From NCBI GenBank assembly GCA_046728935.1, contig JBKPFS010000103.1, positions 1 to 15,358 on the forward strand: 15,358 bases of DNA, written 5' to 3'. Below, piece after piece: positions 6,905 through 13,859 of this stretch (the first letter of the stretch is position 1; each line of letters begins with the position of its first letter). Origin of the DNA: DATAFO01 sp046728935. GTDB lineage: Bacteria > Actinomycetota > Thermoleophilia > Solirubrobacterales > 70-9. The notes beneath the pieces are model-generated. The model ran no database searches. It worked only from the letters and a program-made list of their open reading frames with translations, and was not told where the DNA came from. The position numbers and the translations under genes are program-made.

Positions 6905-7101
6905 TCCATGGCTGCGAAACCCGACCGCAGCGCTCCGCATGGCACGTGCATAGCGTCGCGCTTGGACCTCGCCGCAGGGGTAGGATTCGAGTGCACCCTG
7001 GATCCCAGCAGCTTTCACCGCGAGGTTCCTGCTCGGGTACAAAGGACCAACCGCACGGCGGCGAGGCGTCCGGGGGCCGGGCCGACTCGGTCGGAGGCGC
7101 C

Positions 7102-7107
7102 TACGAT
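7102..7107 (+). promoter_or_regulatory. Putative -10 box of the glycosyltransferase gene
   Basis: TACGAT, a good TAnnnT match, lies 6 nt before the GTG at 7114, which fits a leaderless transcript. A GGAGG at 7093-7097 is 16 nt from the GTG, too far for normal ribosome binding. No clear -35 is seen. Confidence 0.45.
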
Positions 7108-7113
7108 GCCGGC

Positions 7114-8391
7114 GTGCGAGCGGGCACGATCGTCTTCTTCCCCGAGGGTGCGTACGGGCCGACCAACAACTGCGTGGGGATCGGCGACCTCCTGCGTCAG
7201 CGCGGGCACCGCGTCGTCTTCATCGTCGAGGAGTCGTTCGCGGGCACCCTCGAGGCGAAGGGCTTCGAGGAGCGTCTGATGAGGCTCGGGCCCGCTCCGG
7301 AGACGGAGGAGGCACCGGGCCAGTTCTGGAAGGACTACATCCAGGAGACGGCGCCGGTGTTCCGCAAGCCGACGATCGAGCAGCTCGAGGGCTTCATCGC
7401 CCCGACGTTCAAGGCGCTCCTGGACGGCGCGCGCTACGTGGACGAGCGGCTCGTCGAGATCATCGGCGAGGTCGAGCCCGACGTGATCGTCGAGGACAAC
7501 GTCGTCGCCTTCCCCGCGGTGCCGGCGTCGGGCCGCCCCTGGGTGCGAGTGGTCTCCTGCAACCCCGCGGAGCTTCGCGATCGCGACGTGCCGCCCAAGT
7601 TCTCCGGCTATCCGCTCGCGGACCGCTCCGGGTGGGACGAGTACTGGGATGAGTTCCGGCGCACCCACTCAGCGATGCACGCGGAGTTCGACCAGTTCTG
7701 TCGCGAGCGTGGCGCTCCGGCGCTGCCGGAGCTCGAGTTCATCCACACGTCGCCGTGGCTCAACCTGTACCTCTACCCGGCGGAGCTCGACTACGAGCGC
7801 GCGACCCCCCTCGGCGCGGACTGGCACAACCTCGAGAGCAGCGTCAGGGCAACCGACGAGCCCTGGACCCTGCCCGACGCCCTCGCCGACCGCGACCGGG
7901 CGCTGCTCTACCTCTCCCTGGGCTCGCTCGGCTCGGCCGACGTCGAGCTGATGCGGGGGCTGATAGCCACGCTGGCGGCCACCCCCCACGGGGTGGTCGT
8001 CTCCAAGGGCCCGCAGCACGAGCTGCTGGAGCTGGCCGACAACATGGTCGGCGAGGAGTTCCTGCCCCAGACCTCGATTCTCCCGCAGGTCGACCTGGTG
8101 ATCAGCCACGGTGGAAATAACACGGTCACGGAGTGCATGTGGTTCGGAAAGCCGATGATCGTCCTGCCGCTGTTCTGGGACCAGTACGACAACGCGCAGC
8201 GAGTCGAAGAGACCGGCCACGGGGTGCGGCTGTCGACGTACGGGCACGAGCCGCGGGAGCTCGTCGCCGCGATCGACTGGCTGCTCGCCGACGCGCCGCT
8301 CTCCGAGCGGCTTCGGGCGGCGTCGCGCCGGCTTCAGCAGAGCCCCGGCACCGCGCGGGCCGCGGACCTGATTGAGGGATTGGTGAGCTGA
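7114..8391 (+). CDS. GT1-family (UGT/MGT-like) glycosyltransferase
   Basis: The product has 425 residues, normal for bacterial GT-B enzymes of family GT1. The N-terminal acceptor domain starts MRAGTIVFFPEGAYGPTNNC and has RGHRVVFIVEESF (30-42). The C-terminal donor domain has LYLSLGS (265-271), FLPQTSILPQVDLVISHGG (315-334), the donor-binding SHGGNNTVTE (331-340) and FWDQYDNAQRV (354-364), whose Asp-Gln contacts the sugar in this family. It should transfer a sugar from a nucleotide-sugar to a small acceptor. The acceptor is unknown. The usual N-terminal GHxxP catalytic His aligns with Pro16 (GPTNN), so the chemistry may differ or another residue may act as base. The GTG at 7114 is chosen because the fold starts directly after it and a -10-like TACGAT is 6 nt upstream. 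The MoxR gene follows 31 bp downstream. Confidence 0.87.
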   Translation: MRAGTIVFFPEGAYGPTNNCVGIGDLLRQRGHRVVFIVEESFAGTLEAKGFEERLMRLGPAPETEEAPGQFWKDYIQETAPVFRKPTIEQLEGFIAPTFKALLDGARYVDERLVEIIGEVEPDVIVEDNVVAFPAVPASGRPWVRVVSCNPAELRDRDVPPKFSGYPLADRSGWDEYWDEFRRTHSAMHAEFDQFCRERGAPALPELEFIHTSPWLNLYLYPAELDYERATPLGADWHNLESSVRATDEPWTLPDALADRDRALLYLSLGSLGSADVELMRGLIATLAATPHGVVVSKGPQHELLELADNMVGEEFLPQTSILPQVDLVISHGGNNTVTECMWFGKPMIVLPLFWDQYDNAQRVEETGHGVRLSTYGHEPRELVAAIDWLLADAPLSERLRAASRRLQQSPGTARAADLIEGLVS

Positions 8392-8418
8392 GGGCCGCGG
8401 CGATCTGGAACGGCGTCG

Positions 8419-8424
8419 TACCAT
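8419..8424 (+). promoter_or_regulatory. Putative -10 box of the MoxR-DUF58-transglutaminase operon
   Basis: TACCAT overlaps the ATG at 8423 and is 7 nt before an in-frame GTG at 8432. If it is the -10, the mRNA would start at the GTG and the ATG would not be used. No Shine-Dalgarno sequence precedes the ATG. Confidence 0.4.
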
Positions 8425-9382
8425 GGGCGACGTGGCGACGCTGCCGAAGCTCGATCCACCGGCAGTAGCGCAGCTGGGTCGCGAGCTGCGGGAGAACATC
8501 CAGAGAGCGGTGCAGGTGCGCGACGAGGTCGTCCGCGACCTCGTGGTGGCGCTGCTCGCCGGCGGCCACGTGCTGATCGAGGACTACCCGGGGGTCGGCA
8601 AGACGGCGCTGGCCCGCTCGCTGGCCCGATCGGTTGACGCGGGGTACGCCCGCGTCCAGTGCACCGCTGACCTCCTCCCGGCCGACCTCGTCGGCACCAA
8701 CGTGTTCGACCAGCGCGAGGCGCGCTTTCACTTCCACCCCGGCCCGGTGTTCTCAAACATCGTTCTGGTAGACGAGATCAACCGCGCGTCGCCGAAGGCC
8801 CAGTCCGGCCTGCTCGAGTGCATGCAGGAGCGTCAGGTGACCGTCGACGGGCAGACCCATCCTCTGGCCCGCCCGTTCCTCGTCGTCGCGACGCAGAACC
8901 CGGTCGAGTACGAGGGCACGTACCCGCTGCCCGAGGCGCAGCTCGACCGGTTCATGGTCCGGCTCGCGCTCGGCTACCCCGGCACGGGGGACGAGGCGCA
9001 GATGCTCGGCCTCCATGGGGAGCGGGACCGTGTCTTCGACCTCGAGCCGGTCGCCGACGTCGGCACGCTGCTCGCCGCCCAGGCCACGGCGGCTGCGGTG
9101 AGCGGCAGCGAGGCGCTGCGCCGCTACGTGGTGGAGTTGTGCGCCGCGACGCGCGACGATCCCCGCCTGGAGCTCGGCGCCAGCCCGCGGGCGGGGCTGA
9201 TGCTGTTCCGCGCAGCCAAGGCGCTGGCCGCGCTCGAGGGTCGCGATCACGCCCTCCCCGACGATGTCCAGGCGCTCGCCCCGACGGTGCTCACCCATCG
9301 CCTCCTGGTGGCGCCGGGAGCCGCGTCCGACCAGCGGGAATCGGTCGTCCGCGACGCGATCTCGCGCGTTCCGGCGCTTTAG
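8423..9382 (+). CDS. MoxR-family AAA+ ATPase
   Basis: The product has 319 residues, the usual length for MoxR. Walker A is in EDYPGVGKTAL (53-63; K60, T61), Walker B is VLVDEIN (114-120), sensor 1 is ATQNP (156-160) and the family signature YPLPEAQLDRF (167-177) is intact. The C-terminal lid (about 200-319) contains SPRAGLMLFRAAKALA. MoxR ATPases act as chaperones that remodel or insert cofactors into partner proteins, usually encoded beside DUF58 and transglutaminase or VWA genes, as here. The DUF58 gene starts 4 bp after the stop, so the genes are co-transcribed. The start may be the ATG at 8423 or the GTG at 8432; the second fits a leaderless transcript. Confidence 0.95.
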   Translation: MGDVATLPKLDPPAVAQLGRELRENIQRAVQVRDEVVRDLVVALLAGGHVLIEDYPGVGKTALARSLARSVDAGYARVQCTADLLPADLVGTNVFDQREARFHFHPGPVFSNIVLVDEINRASPKAQSGLLECMQERQVTVDGQTHPLARPFLVVATQNPVEYEGTYPLPEAQLDRFMVRLALGYPGTGDEAQMLGLHGERDRVFDLEPVADVGTLLAAQATAAAVSGSEALRRYVVELCAATRDDPRLELGASPRAGLMLFRAAKALAALEGRDHALPDDVQALAPTVLTHRLLVAPGAASDQRESVVRDAISRVPAL

Positions 9383-9386
9383 GCCG

Positions 9387-10550
9387 ATGGGGCCCAGCGC
9401 GCGGACGACGGTTGCGCTGGGGCTCGGACTGGTGCTCGCGGGAGCGGCGTTCGACTCCCCGTCCCTCTACGTCCCGGGCGTCGCCTTGCTCCTGCTGGCC
9501 GGCCTCGCCGGGCCATGGATCCGGCTCGCAGCCCGCGGCGCCCAGCTGGACCGGCTTCCCGGCGCGCCGACGGTGGTGGAGGGCGAGCCGTATCCGCTCG
9601 AGATCCGCGTGCGCCGCGGAGTCGTGCCGCCCCACGGTGAGCTGATCGACCCCCTCCTCCCTCGCCCCCTGCCCGTCGGCCTTCGGCCGCGCGGAGGCGG
9701 CGTCGCCGCGGGCTGGGCCCGTAACGAGGTGGTGCTGCGGGGCGAGACGGCCTTCGAGCGCCGCGGCCGGCACAGGCTGGAGCCGACCCGGCTCGTCCTT
9801 CGCGACCCCCTCGGGATCCGCTCGCGCGAGCTCCGCGGAGGCGAGCGCGCGGAGGTGCTGGTCCTCCCCCGAATCGAGCCGGTGCTCGCCACCGGCGGTC
9901 CCGCGAGCGAGGACGGCCAGCCCTTCGCCGGCGTCGGGGACGGCGCCGGCGCCGGCTTGCGGGCGACGCTCGACGTCGAGGTCGACGGGCTTCGTCCCTA
10001 CCGCCCCGGTAGCCCCGCGTCGCGCATCCACTGGCCCGCGGTCGCGCGCCATCGGGAGCTGATCGAGCGCCGGCTGGTCTCGGGCGGTGAGGGCGCCGCG
10101 CTCGTCGTGCTCGACTCCGAGCGCCCAGCATCCGAGGAGGCGCTCGACTGCGCCGTCCGTGCCGCCGCATCGCTCGTCCTGCACATGGCCGGCGCGGGCG
10201 GCTGCTCGCTGCTCCTCGCCGGCGCACACGGGCCGCTTCGGATCGACTCCCAGCTCCGCGGCTGGCCCCAGGCTCACGCCCGCCTGGCCATGGTCGAGTC
10301 GGGCGGCACCCTGGCGACCCGCGCGCTCCCGGCGCGCGGAGCGAGCTTCTGGGTCACCGCGAGCCGCGACGGATGGCGTCCGAGCGTGCTCGCGGGCAGC
10401 GAAGCGACGGCCTGGTTCGCGGTCACGCCGTTCCATCCTTCCGATGCCCAGGTGGCCTTCGAGGTCGCCGGCTGCCACGGCTTCCTGGTGGGCGCCCGGC
10501 GGACCGGAGCGGCCGGGCGGAGGCGCTCAGCCGTGGAGAGCCCCGCGTGA
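9387..10550 (+). CDS. DUF58 domain-containing membrane protein
   Basis: The product has 387 residues. Two N-terminal hydrophobic segments (about 7-21 and 28-47) form a membrane hairpin typical of the family. A beta-rich region follows (about 55-165), then the DUF58 core: LRPYRPGSPASRIHWPAVAR (202-221) matches the family signature YxPGDxxRxIxW, and ALVVLDSERP (238-247) is the first strand of the VWA-like fold. A GAGAG-containing Gly-rich stretch (182-190) precedes it. DUF58 proteins are genetically linked to MoxR ATPases; their precise biochemical role is not settled. The ATG at 9387 directly follows the MoxR stop (4 bp), and the stop codon overlaps the GTG of the transglutaminase gene, a clear sign of translational coupling. 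Confidence 0.9.
   Translation: MGPSARTTVALGLGLVLAGAAFDSPSLYVPGVALLLLAGLAGPWIRLAARGAQLDRLPGAPTVVEGEPYPLEIRVRRGVVPPHGELIDPLLPRPLPVGLRPRGGGVAAGWARNEVVLRGETAFERRGRHRLEPTRLVLRDPLGIRSRELRGGERAEVLVLPRIEPVLATGGPASEDGQPFAGVGDGAGAGLRATLDVEVDGLRPYRPGSPASRIHWPAVARHRELIERRLVSGGEGAALVVLDSERPASEEALDCAVRAAASLVLHMAGAGGCSLLLAGAHGPLRIDSQLRGWPQAHARLAMVESGGTLATRALPARGASFWVTASRDGWRPSVLAGSEATAWFAVTPFHPSDAQVAFEVAGCHGFLVGARRTGAAGRRRSAVESPA
10534..10539 (+). promoter_or_regulatory. Ribosome binding site of the transglutaminase gene
   Basis: GGAGAG lies 7 nt before the GTG at 10547 and supports this start. The start overlaps the preceding stop codon (GTGA), so re-initiation also helps translation. This is one of the few clear Shine-Dalgarno sequences in the window. 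Confidence 0.6.
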
Positions 10551-12850
10551 CCGCGCTCGCGTCGCCAGCGCTTCGGCTCGCGAGCTTCGCCGCGCTCGCC
10601 GCCTTCGCCGCTGGGCAATGGGCGAACCTGGTCGAGGGCCCGCCGGGCGGCAGGATGGCGCTCGCGGTCGCCGTCGTCACCGCGGGTGGGGCGGTGATGC
10701 TCGTGATTGGAGGGGCGCGCCTGCCCCCGCTGGCGTCCTGGCCGATCGCCGTGATCACGGCCCTGGTTGCGACGGGCTTCGCGATGGCGGCGGTGGGCGT
10801 CTCCACCAGTCTCCTGTGGCCAACGGGCTGGGAGGAGCTGTGGGCGAGCCTCGACCGCGGCCTGGCGGGGCTCGGAGGCCACATCGACTACCCCTACCAC
10901 GGGGCGAACGAGTGGTCCCGGCTGGCGATCCTGCTCGCCGCCCCCGCGGCGCTCGGAGTGGCGGCCACGCTTGCCTTCTGGCCCGTAACCGGCACCCGCT
11001 CGGCGCGACGCCTCCGCATGGCAGCGCTCTGCGTGCTGCTCGGGCTCTATCTCGCCGCGACCGCGACCCATCCCCCGGATGCGCCGTTGGCGCGCGGCCT
11101 CGTCCTCGCCGGCCTGATCGCCGCCTGGCTCTGGCTGCCAACCCTGCGCCGGCGCGACGCGCTGGCCGCGGGGGCGCTGGTCGCGCTCGCCGCGGGACTC
11201 GCCGTGCCGGTGTCCGGGCGGCTCGACGCCTCGGATTCGTGGCTCGATTACAGCGAGTGGACCTGGTCCAGCGGCGGCGGGACCACGTACAGCTGGGATC
11301 ACGCCTACGGGCCGCTCGACTGGCCCCGCGACGGTGAGCGGATGCTCGCCGCGAAGAGCGACCGCCCGCTGTACTGGAAGACGAGCGTCCTCGACCACTT
11401 CGACGGCTATGGCTGGGAGCGCCCGGAGGACAGCGGCCTCTTCGCTCGCGGGCTGCCCACCTCAATCGATCGCGTTCAGCTGCCTTCGCGAGCGGACCCC
11501 GACTGGGTCGAGCAGGTCCGCATCAGCATCTCGGGGCTGCGCAGCGAGTTCGTGGTCGGCGCCGGCTCGCCGGTAGCGATCGAGGGGCTCGAGGGCGCCC
11601 GCGCCTCGTCCGACGGCACCACGGTGACCGGCGGGAGGGCGCTCCACGACGGCGACACGTACAACCTCACGGCGTACGTTCCCGATCCCAGCCCGCGCCA
11701 GATGCGCGCCGGTCCCCAGCCCTACCCGTCGAGCCTCGCCCGGTACATCACGATCGGGCTTCCCAGCCAGCCGGCCAAGAACGCAGGGCCGTCCGAGCTT
11801 CGCGCGGCGCGGGATGTCACGGTTCCGCTCCGCGGTTACGGGACCCCTCCCGTCCGGGTCGTGCGCCAGCTCGAGTCTTCGCCCTACGCCTCGACCTACC
11901 GCCTGGCGCGACGGCTCGCCGCGGGCCAGCCGACCGCGTATGACGCCGTGAAGGCGATCGAGAACCATCTGCGCACGGCCTACACGTACGGCGAGGACCC
12001 CCCGGTCCACGACTACCCACTCGCGGCGTTCCTGTTCGAGGATCGGGTCGGCTACTGCCAGCACTTCTCGGGCGCGATGGCGCTGATGCTGCGCATGGTC
12101 GGGATCCCAAGCCGCGTCGTCGCCGGGTTCGCCCCCGGGATCCGCGATCTGGACCAGGAGAACATCTACCGCGTCGAGGACTTCGACGCCCACTCCTGGG
12201 TCGAGGTGTACTTCAACGGCATCGGCTGGGTCACATTCGACCCCACCCCCGGCGCGGCGCCCGCCTCCACCCTGGAGGCCAGGTTGGGCGTGGGGGCCGC
12301 CGGGCCCGCGCACGGGGCCAGCGCGGAGTTCCCCAACGCTGAACCTCAGTCCGAGCCCGTGAAAGCCCGCCCCGGAGAAGCCGAGAAAACTGGCGGCCAA
12401 TGGGCGTGGGCCGCTCCCGCGGCGCTGCTCGCGGTCCTGCTCGCCGCTGTAGGGTCGGTGGGCGCCCGAGCGATCCTTCACCGTCGCCGGCCGCGGGCGG
12501 TGGCGGCGGCACTGCAGCTCTCCGAGCTGGCGACCGCCCTGGACCGTCTCGGCTGGCGCACGGGTGGCGGTCGCACCCTGCTCGAGCTCGAGCGCCGGCT
12601 TCGCATCGCCCGGAAGCCGGCGGCCGCAGACTACGTCGTCGCGCTTCGCGCGCGTCGCTACGCCGACCCCGATCGCCCGCCCCCGACCCTCGGCGAGCGC
12701 CGCGCCATGCGTCGGGAGCTGAGCGCCGCCAGAGGGCCCGGCCGTCGTCTTCGCGGTCTGCTGGCCATCCCTCCCGGCGGACCTCGCCGTCCCGGTCGCG
12801 GCGCAAGGGGGCTACGCTTCGAACCATCCACACGCCCCTTTCGCGCCTAA
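10547..12850 (+). CDS. TgpA-like membrane transglutaminase (DUF3488 / transglutaminase core / DUF4129)
   Basis: The product has 767 residues. Six or seven hydrophobic helices (about 10-223) correspond to the DUF3488/TgpA N-terminal region. A large external region follows (about 224-615) containing the transglutaminase-like core with Cys504 (VGYCQHFSGAMALMLR), His549 (DFDAHSWVEVYF) and Asp565 (VTFDPTPG), the intact catalytic triad. A further TM helix (about 619-644) leads to a cytoplasmic DUF4129-like tail (DRLGWRTGGGRTLLELERRL). Such proteins cross-link or cleave proteins at the membrane surface, and TgpA of Pseudomonas is essential; the substrate here is unknown. Third gene of the MoxR operon, starting at a GTG that overlaps the DUF58 stop. 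Oddly, the last codons (FEPSTRPFRA-stop) are encoded by the first copy of a 44-bp tandem repeat, so the C-terminus has probably been altered. Confidence 0.92.
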   Translation: MTALASPALRLASFAALAAFAAGQWANLVEGPPGGRMALAVAVVTAGGAVMLVIGGARLPPLASWPIAVITALVATGFAMAAVGVSTSLLWPTGWEELWASLDRGLAGLGGHIDYPYHGANEWSRLAILLAAPAALGVAATLAFWPVTGTRSARRLRMAALCVLLGLYLAATATHPPDAPLARGLVLAGLIAAWLWLPTLRRRDALAAGALVALAAGLAVPVSGRLDASDSWLDYSEWTWSSGGGTTYSWDHAYGPLDWPRDGERMLAAKSDRPLYWKTSVLDHFDGYGWERPEDSGLFARGLPTSIDRVQLPSRADPDWVEQVRISISGLRSEFVVGAGSPVAIEGLEGARASSDGTTVTGGRALHDGDTYNLTAYVPDPSPRQMRAGPQPYPSSLARYITIGLPSQPAKNAGPSELRAARDVTVPLRGYGTPPVRVVRQLESSPYASTYRLARRLAAGQPTAYDAVKAIENHLRTAYTYGEDPPVHDYPLAAFLFEDRVGYCQHFSGAMALMLRMVGIPSRVVAGFAPGIRDLDQENIYRVEDFDAHSWVEVYFNGIGWVTFDPTPGAAPASTLEARLGVGAAGPAHGASAEFPNAEPQSEPVKARPGEAEKTGGQWAWAAPAALLAVLLAAVGSVGARAILHRRRPRAVAAALQLSELATALDRLGWRTGGGRTLLELERRLRIARKPAAADYVVALRARRYADPDRPPPTLGERRAMRRELSAARGPGRRLRGLLAIPPGGPRRPGRGARGLRFEPSTRPFRA
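12813..12818 (+). promoter_or_regulatory. Putative -10 box of the ParB-like gene
   Basis: TACGCT lies inside the 3' end of the transglutaminase gene, 2 nt before the first 44-bp repeat. Transcription would start near 12825, so the three repeats would form a leader of about 130 nt for the ParB-like gene. No -35 is recognisable; the assignment rests on resemblance to the other -10-like hexamers here. Confidence 0.35.
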
Positions 12851-12952
12851 AGGCGCTCACCTTGGAACCAATCACATGCCCCTTTCGCGCCTAAAGGCGC
12901 TCACCTTGGAACCAATCACATGCCCCTTTCGCGCCTAAAGGCGCTCACCTGA
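12821..12952. repeat. Three tandem copies of a 44-bp direct repeat
   Basis: Copies lie at 12821-12864, 12865-12908 and 12909-12952 with no spacers. Copies 2 and 3 are identical except for their last two bases; copy 1 differs from copy 2 at three positions near its start. Each unit begins GAACCA and contains CCCCTTTCGCGCC followed by TAAAGGCGCTCACCT. Within each, GCGCC-TAAA-GGCGC forms a perfect hairpin, and CCTTT-CGCGCCT-AAAGG an alternative overlapping one. The junctions carry the inverted repeat TTGGAACCAA. The array spans the transglutaminase stop (TAA 12848-12850) and ends 4 nt before the ATG of the ParB-like gene. Its function is unknown: RNA leader structure, regulator binding sites and a partition-like site are all possible. 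Confidence 0.93.
12920..12952 (+). other. Possible upstream open reading frame in the third repeat
   Basis: ATG at 12920 opens a ten-codon frame, MPLSRLKALT, ending at TGA 12950-12952, 4 nt before the ATG of the ParB-like gene. Copy 2 opens the same frame at 12876 and reads on to TAA at 12938. A weak GGAA lies 8 nt before each ATG. Copy 1 has ACG in place of ATG. There is no direct evidence of translation. Confidence 0.25.
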
Positions 12953-12956
12953 ATCT

Positions 12957-13847
12957 ATGCGGAGCACGGGCTTTCCTGACCAGGACGCGCAGACTGACTT
13001 CAGCCGTGCGCGGCGGCGCCACGAGCTCGCCCAGCTCGCCCGCCGGCTGAGGCGCGAGCCCGATGACAGCAACGTCATCCTCCCGTTCGACGAAGTCGTC
13101 CACGCGCTGGGCTGGCGAGGCGAGAAGCGGCTCGGCCTGCAGACGATCGACCTCGATTCGATCGTCGGCACCGTCGACCGCTCGCGCGAGTTCGATCGCA
13201 ACTTCCGCCCCACGTCGCGCCGGGTGCGCCAGCGCTGGGAGCGGATCGCGAAGGCGATGCGGCGCGGCGAATCGATGCCCCCCATCGACGTTTACCGGAT
13301 CTGCGGCCTGCACTTCGTTCGCGACGGCCACCATCGCGTCTCGGTGGCGCGCCAGATGCGACTGGGGGTGATCGACGCCTACGTGACCGAGGTGGTCACC
13401 GAGGTCGGCGCGAGCATCGCCACGCTGCCGCGCGACCTCTGGCAGAAGAGCCACGAGCGGCTGTTCTTCGAGCGAGTGCCGCTACCCGAGGAGGTGCGGG
13501 ATCGGATCCAGCTCGGGCGCGGGTACGAGTATGGGGAGCTGGCCGAGACCGTCGAGGCATGGGGCTTTCGCGCGATGCAGGCGCGCCGCGAGTTCATGAC
13601 CCGCGAGCAGGTCGCCGAGCTCTGGTTCCGCGAGGATTACCACCCGGCGATCGAGCTGCTGCGCCACGCGGATCTGATCGGAAGCAGGACCGAGGCCGAG
13701 GCCTACATGCGGGTAAGCGCGCTGCGCTACCTGCTCCTGCGCACCCACGAGTGGGACGACGCCACCCTGGAGCGACTGCGCGAGGAGTTGCGCCGGCCCC
13801 AGGCCGAGGACACGCTGGTGCAGAACCTCGTGCGCGAGTTTCGTTAA
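12957..13847 (+). CDS. ParB/sulfiredoxin-fold (ParB-like) domain protein
   Basis: The product has 296 residues. A basic N-terminal helix (RARRRHELAQLARRLRRE, about 17-34) is followed by LPFDEVVHALGWRGEKRLGL (42-61) and the ParB-like segment: IDLDSIVGTVDR (64-75), MPPIDVYRICGLHFVRDGHH (107-126), DGHHRVSVAR (123-132) and IDAYVTEV (139-146). DGHHR occupies the place of GERRxR in ParB and GCHR in sulfiredoxin, a phosphate- or nucleotide-binding loop. The C-terminal half is helical and charged, with no helix-turn-helix that I recognise. Similar proteins in related actinobacteria are named chromosome-partitioning ParB, but there is no ParA here, so the name should be used with care. It could be a regulator, nuclease or nucleotide switch. 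The ATG at 12957 has no Shine-Dalgarno sequence. Its stop is 12 bp from that of the convergent ABC ATPase gene. Confidence 0.75.
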   Translation: MRSTGFPDQDAQTDFSRARRRHELAQLARRLRREPDDSNVILPFDEVVHALGWRGEKRLGLQTIDLDSIVGTVDRSREFDRNFRPTSRRVRQRWERIAKAMRRGESMPPIDVYRICGLHFVRDGHHRVSVARQMRLGVIDAYVTEVVTEVGASIATLPRDLWQKSHERLFFERVPLPEEVRDRIQLGRGYEYGELAETVEAWGFRAMQARREFMTREQVAELWFREDYHPAIELLRHADLIGSRTEAEAYMRVSALRYLLLRTHEWDDATLERLREELRRPQAEDTLVQNLVREFR

Positions 13848-13859
13848 GCGCGGGTTTCG

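Larger units (their letters stand above)
6849..7113. other. 265-bp intergenic region
   Basis: This is the longest non-coding gap in the window. It contains an inverted repeat (6887-6904), the putative -10 box of the following gene (7102-7107) and a second TAGGAT hexamer at 6981-6986. No tRNA, small RNA or convincing small gene was recognised. The frame of the glycosyltransferase stays open through part of it, but the residues do not resemble a GT1 N-terminus. Confidence 0.6.

Noticed and set aside
6946..7113. Extended N-terminus of the glycosyltransferase, or a separate small gene
   Set aside because: The frame is open but the residues do not resemble a GT1 N-terminus. The Rossmann-like strand begins right after the GTG at 7114, which has a -10-like hexamer 6 nt upstream.
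10373..10546. Longer N-terminus of the transglutaminase overlapping the DUF58 gene
   Set aside because: The extra residues are a basic, Arg/Gly-rich shadow of DUF58. The GTG at 10547 has a GGAGAG ribosome binding site and a GTGA overlap and places the first membrane helix near the N-terminus.
12821..12952. CRISPR array
   Set aside because: The repeats abut directly with no unique spacers, only three copies exist, and there are no cas genes nearby.
13848..13859. Bidirectional terminator between the convergent ParB-like and ABC ATPase genes
   Set aside because: Only 12 bp separate the stop codons and they contain no inverted repeat or T-tract.
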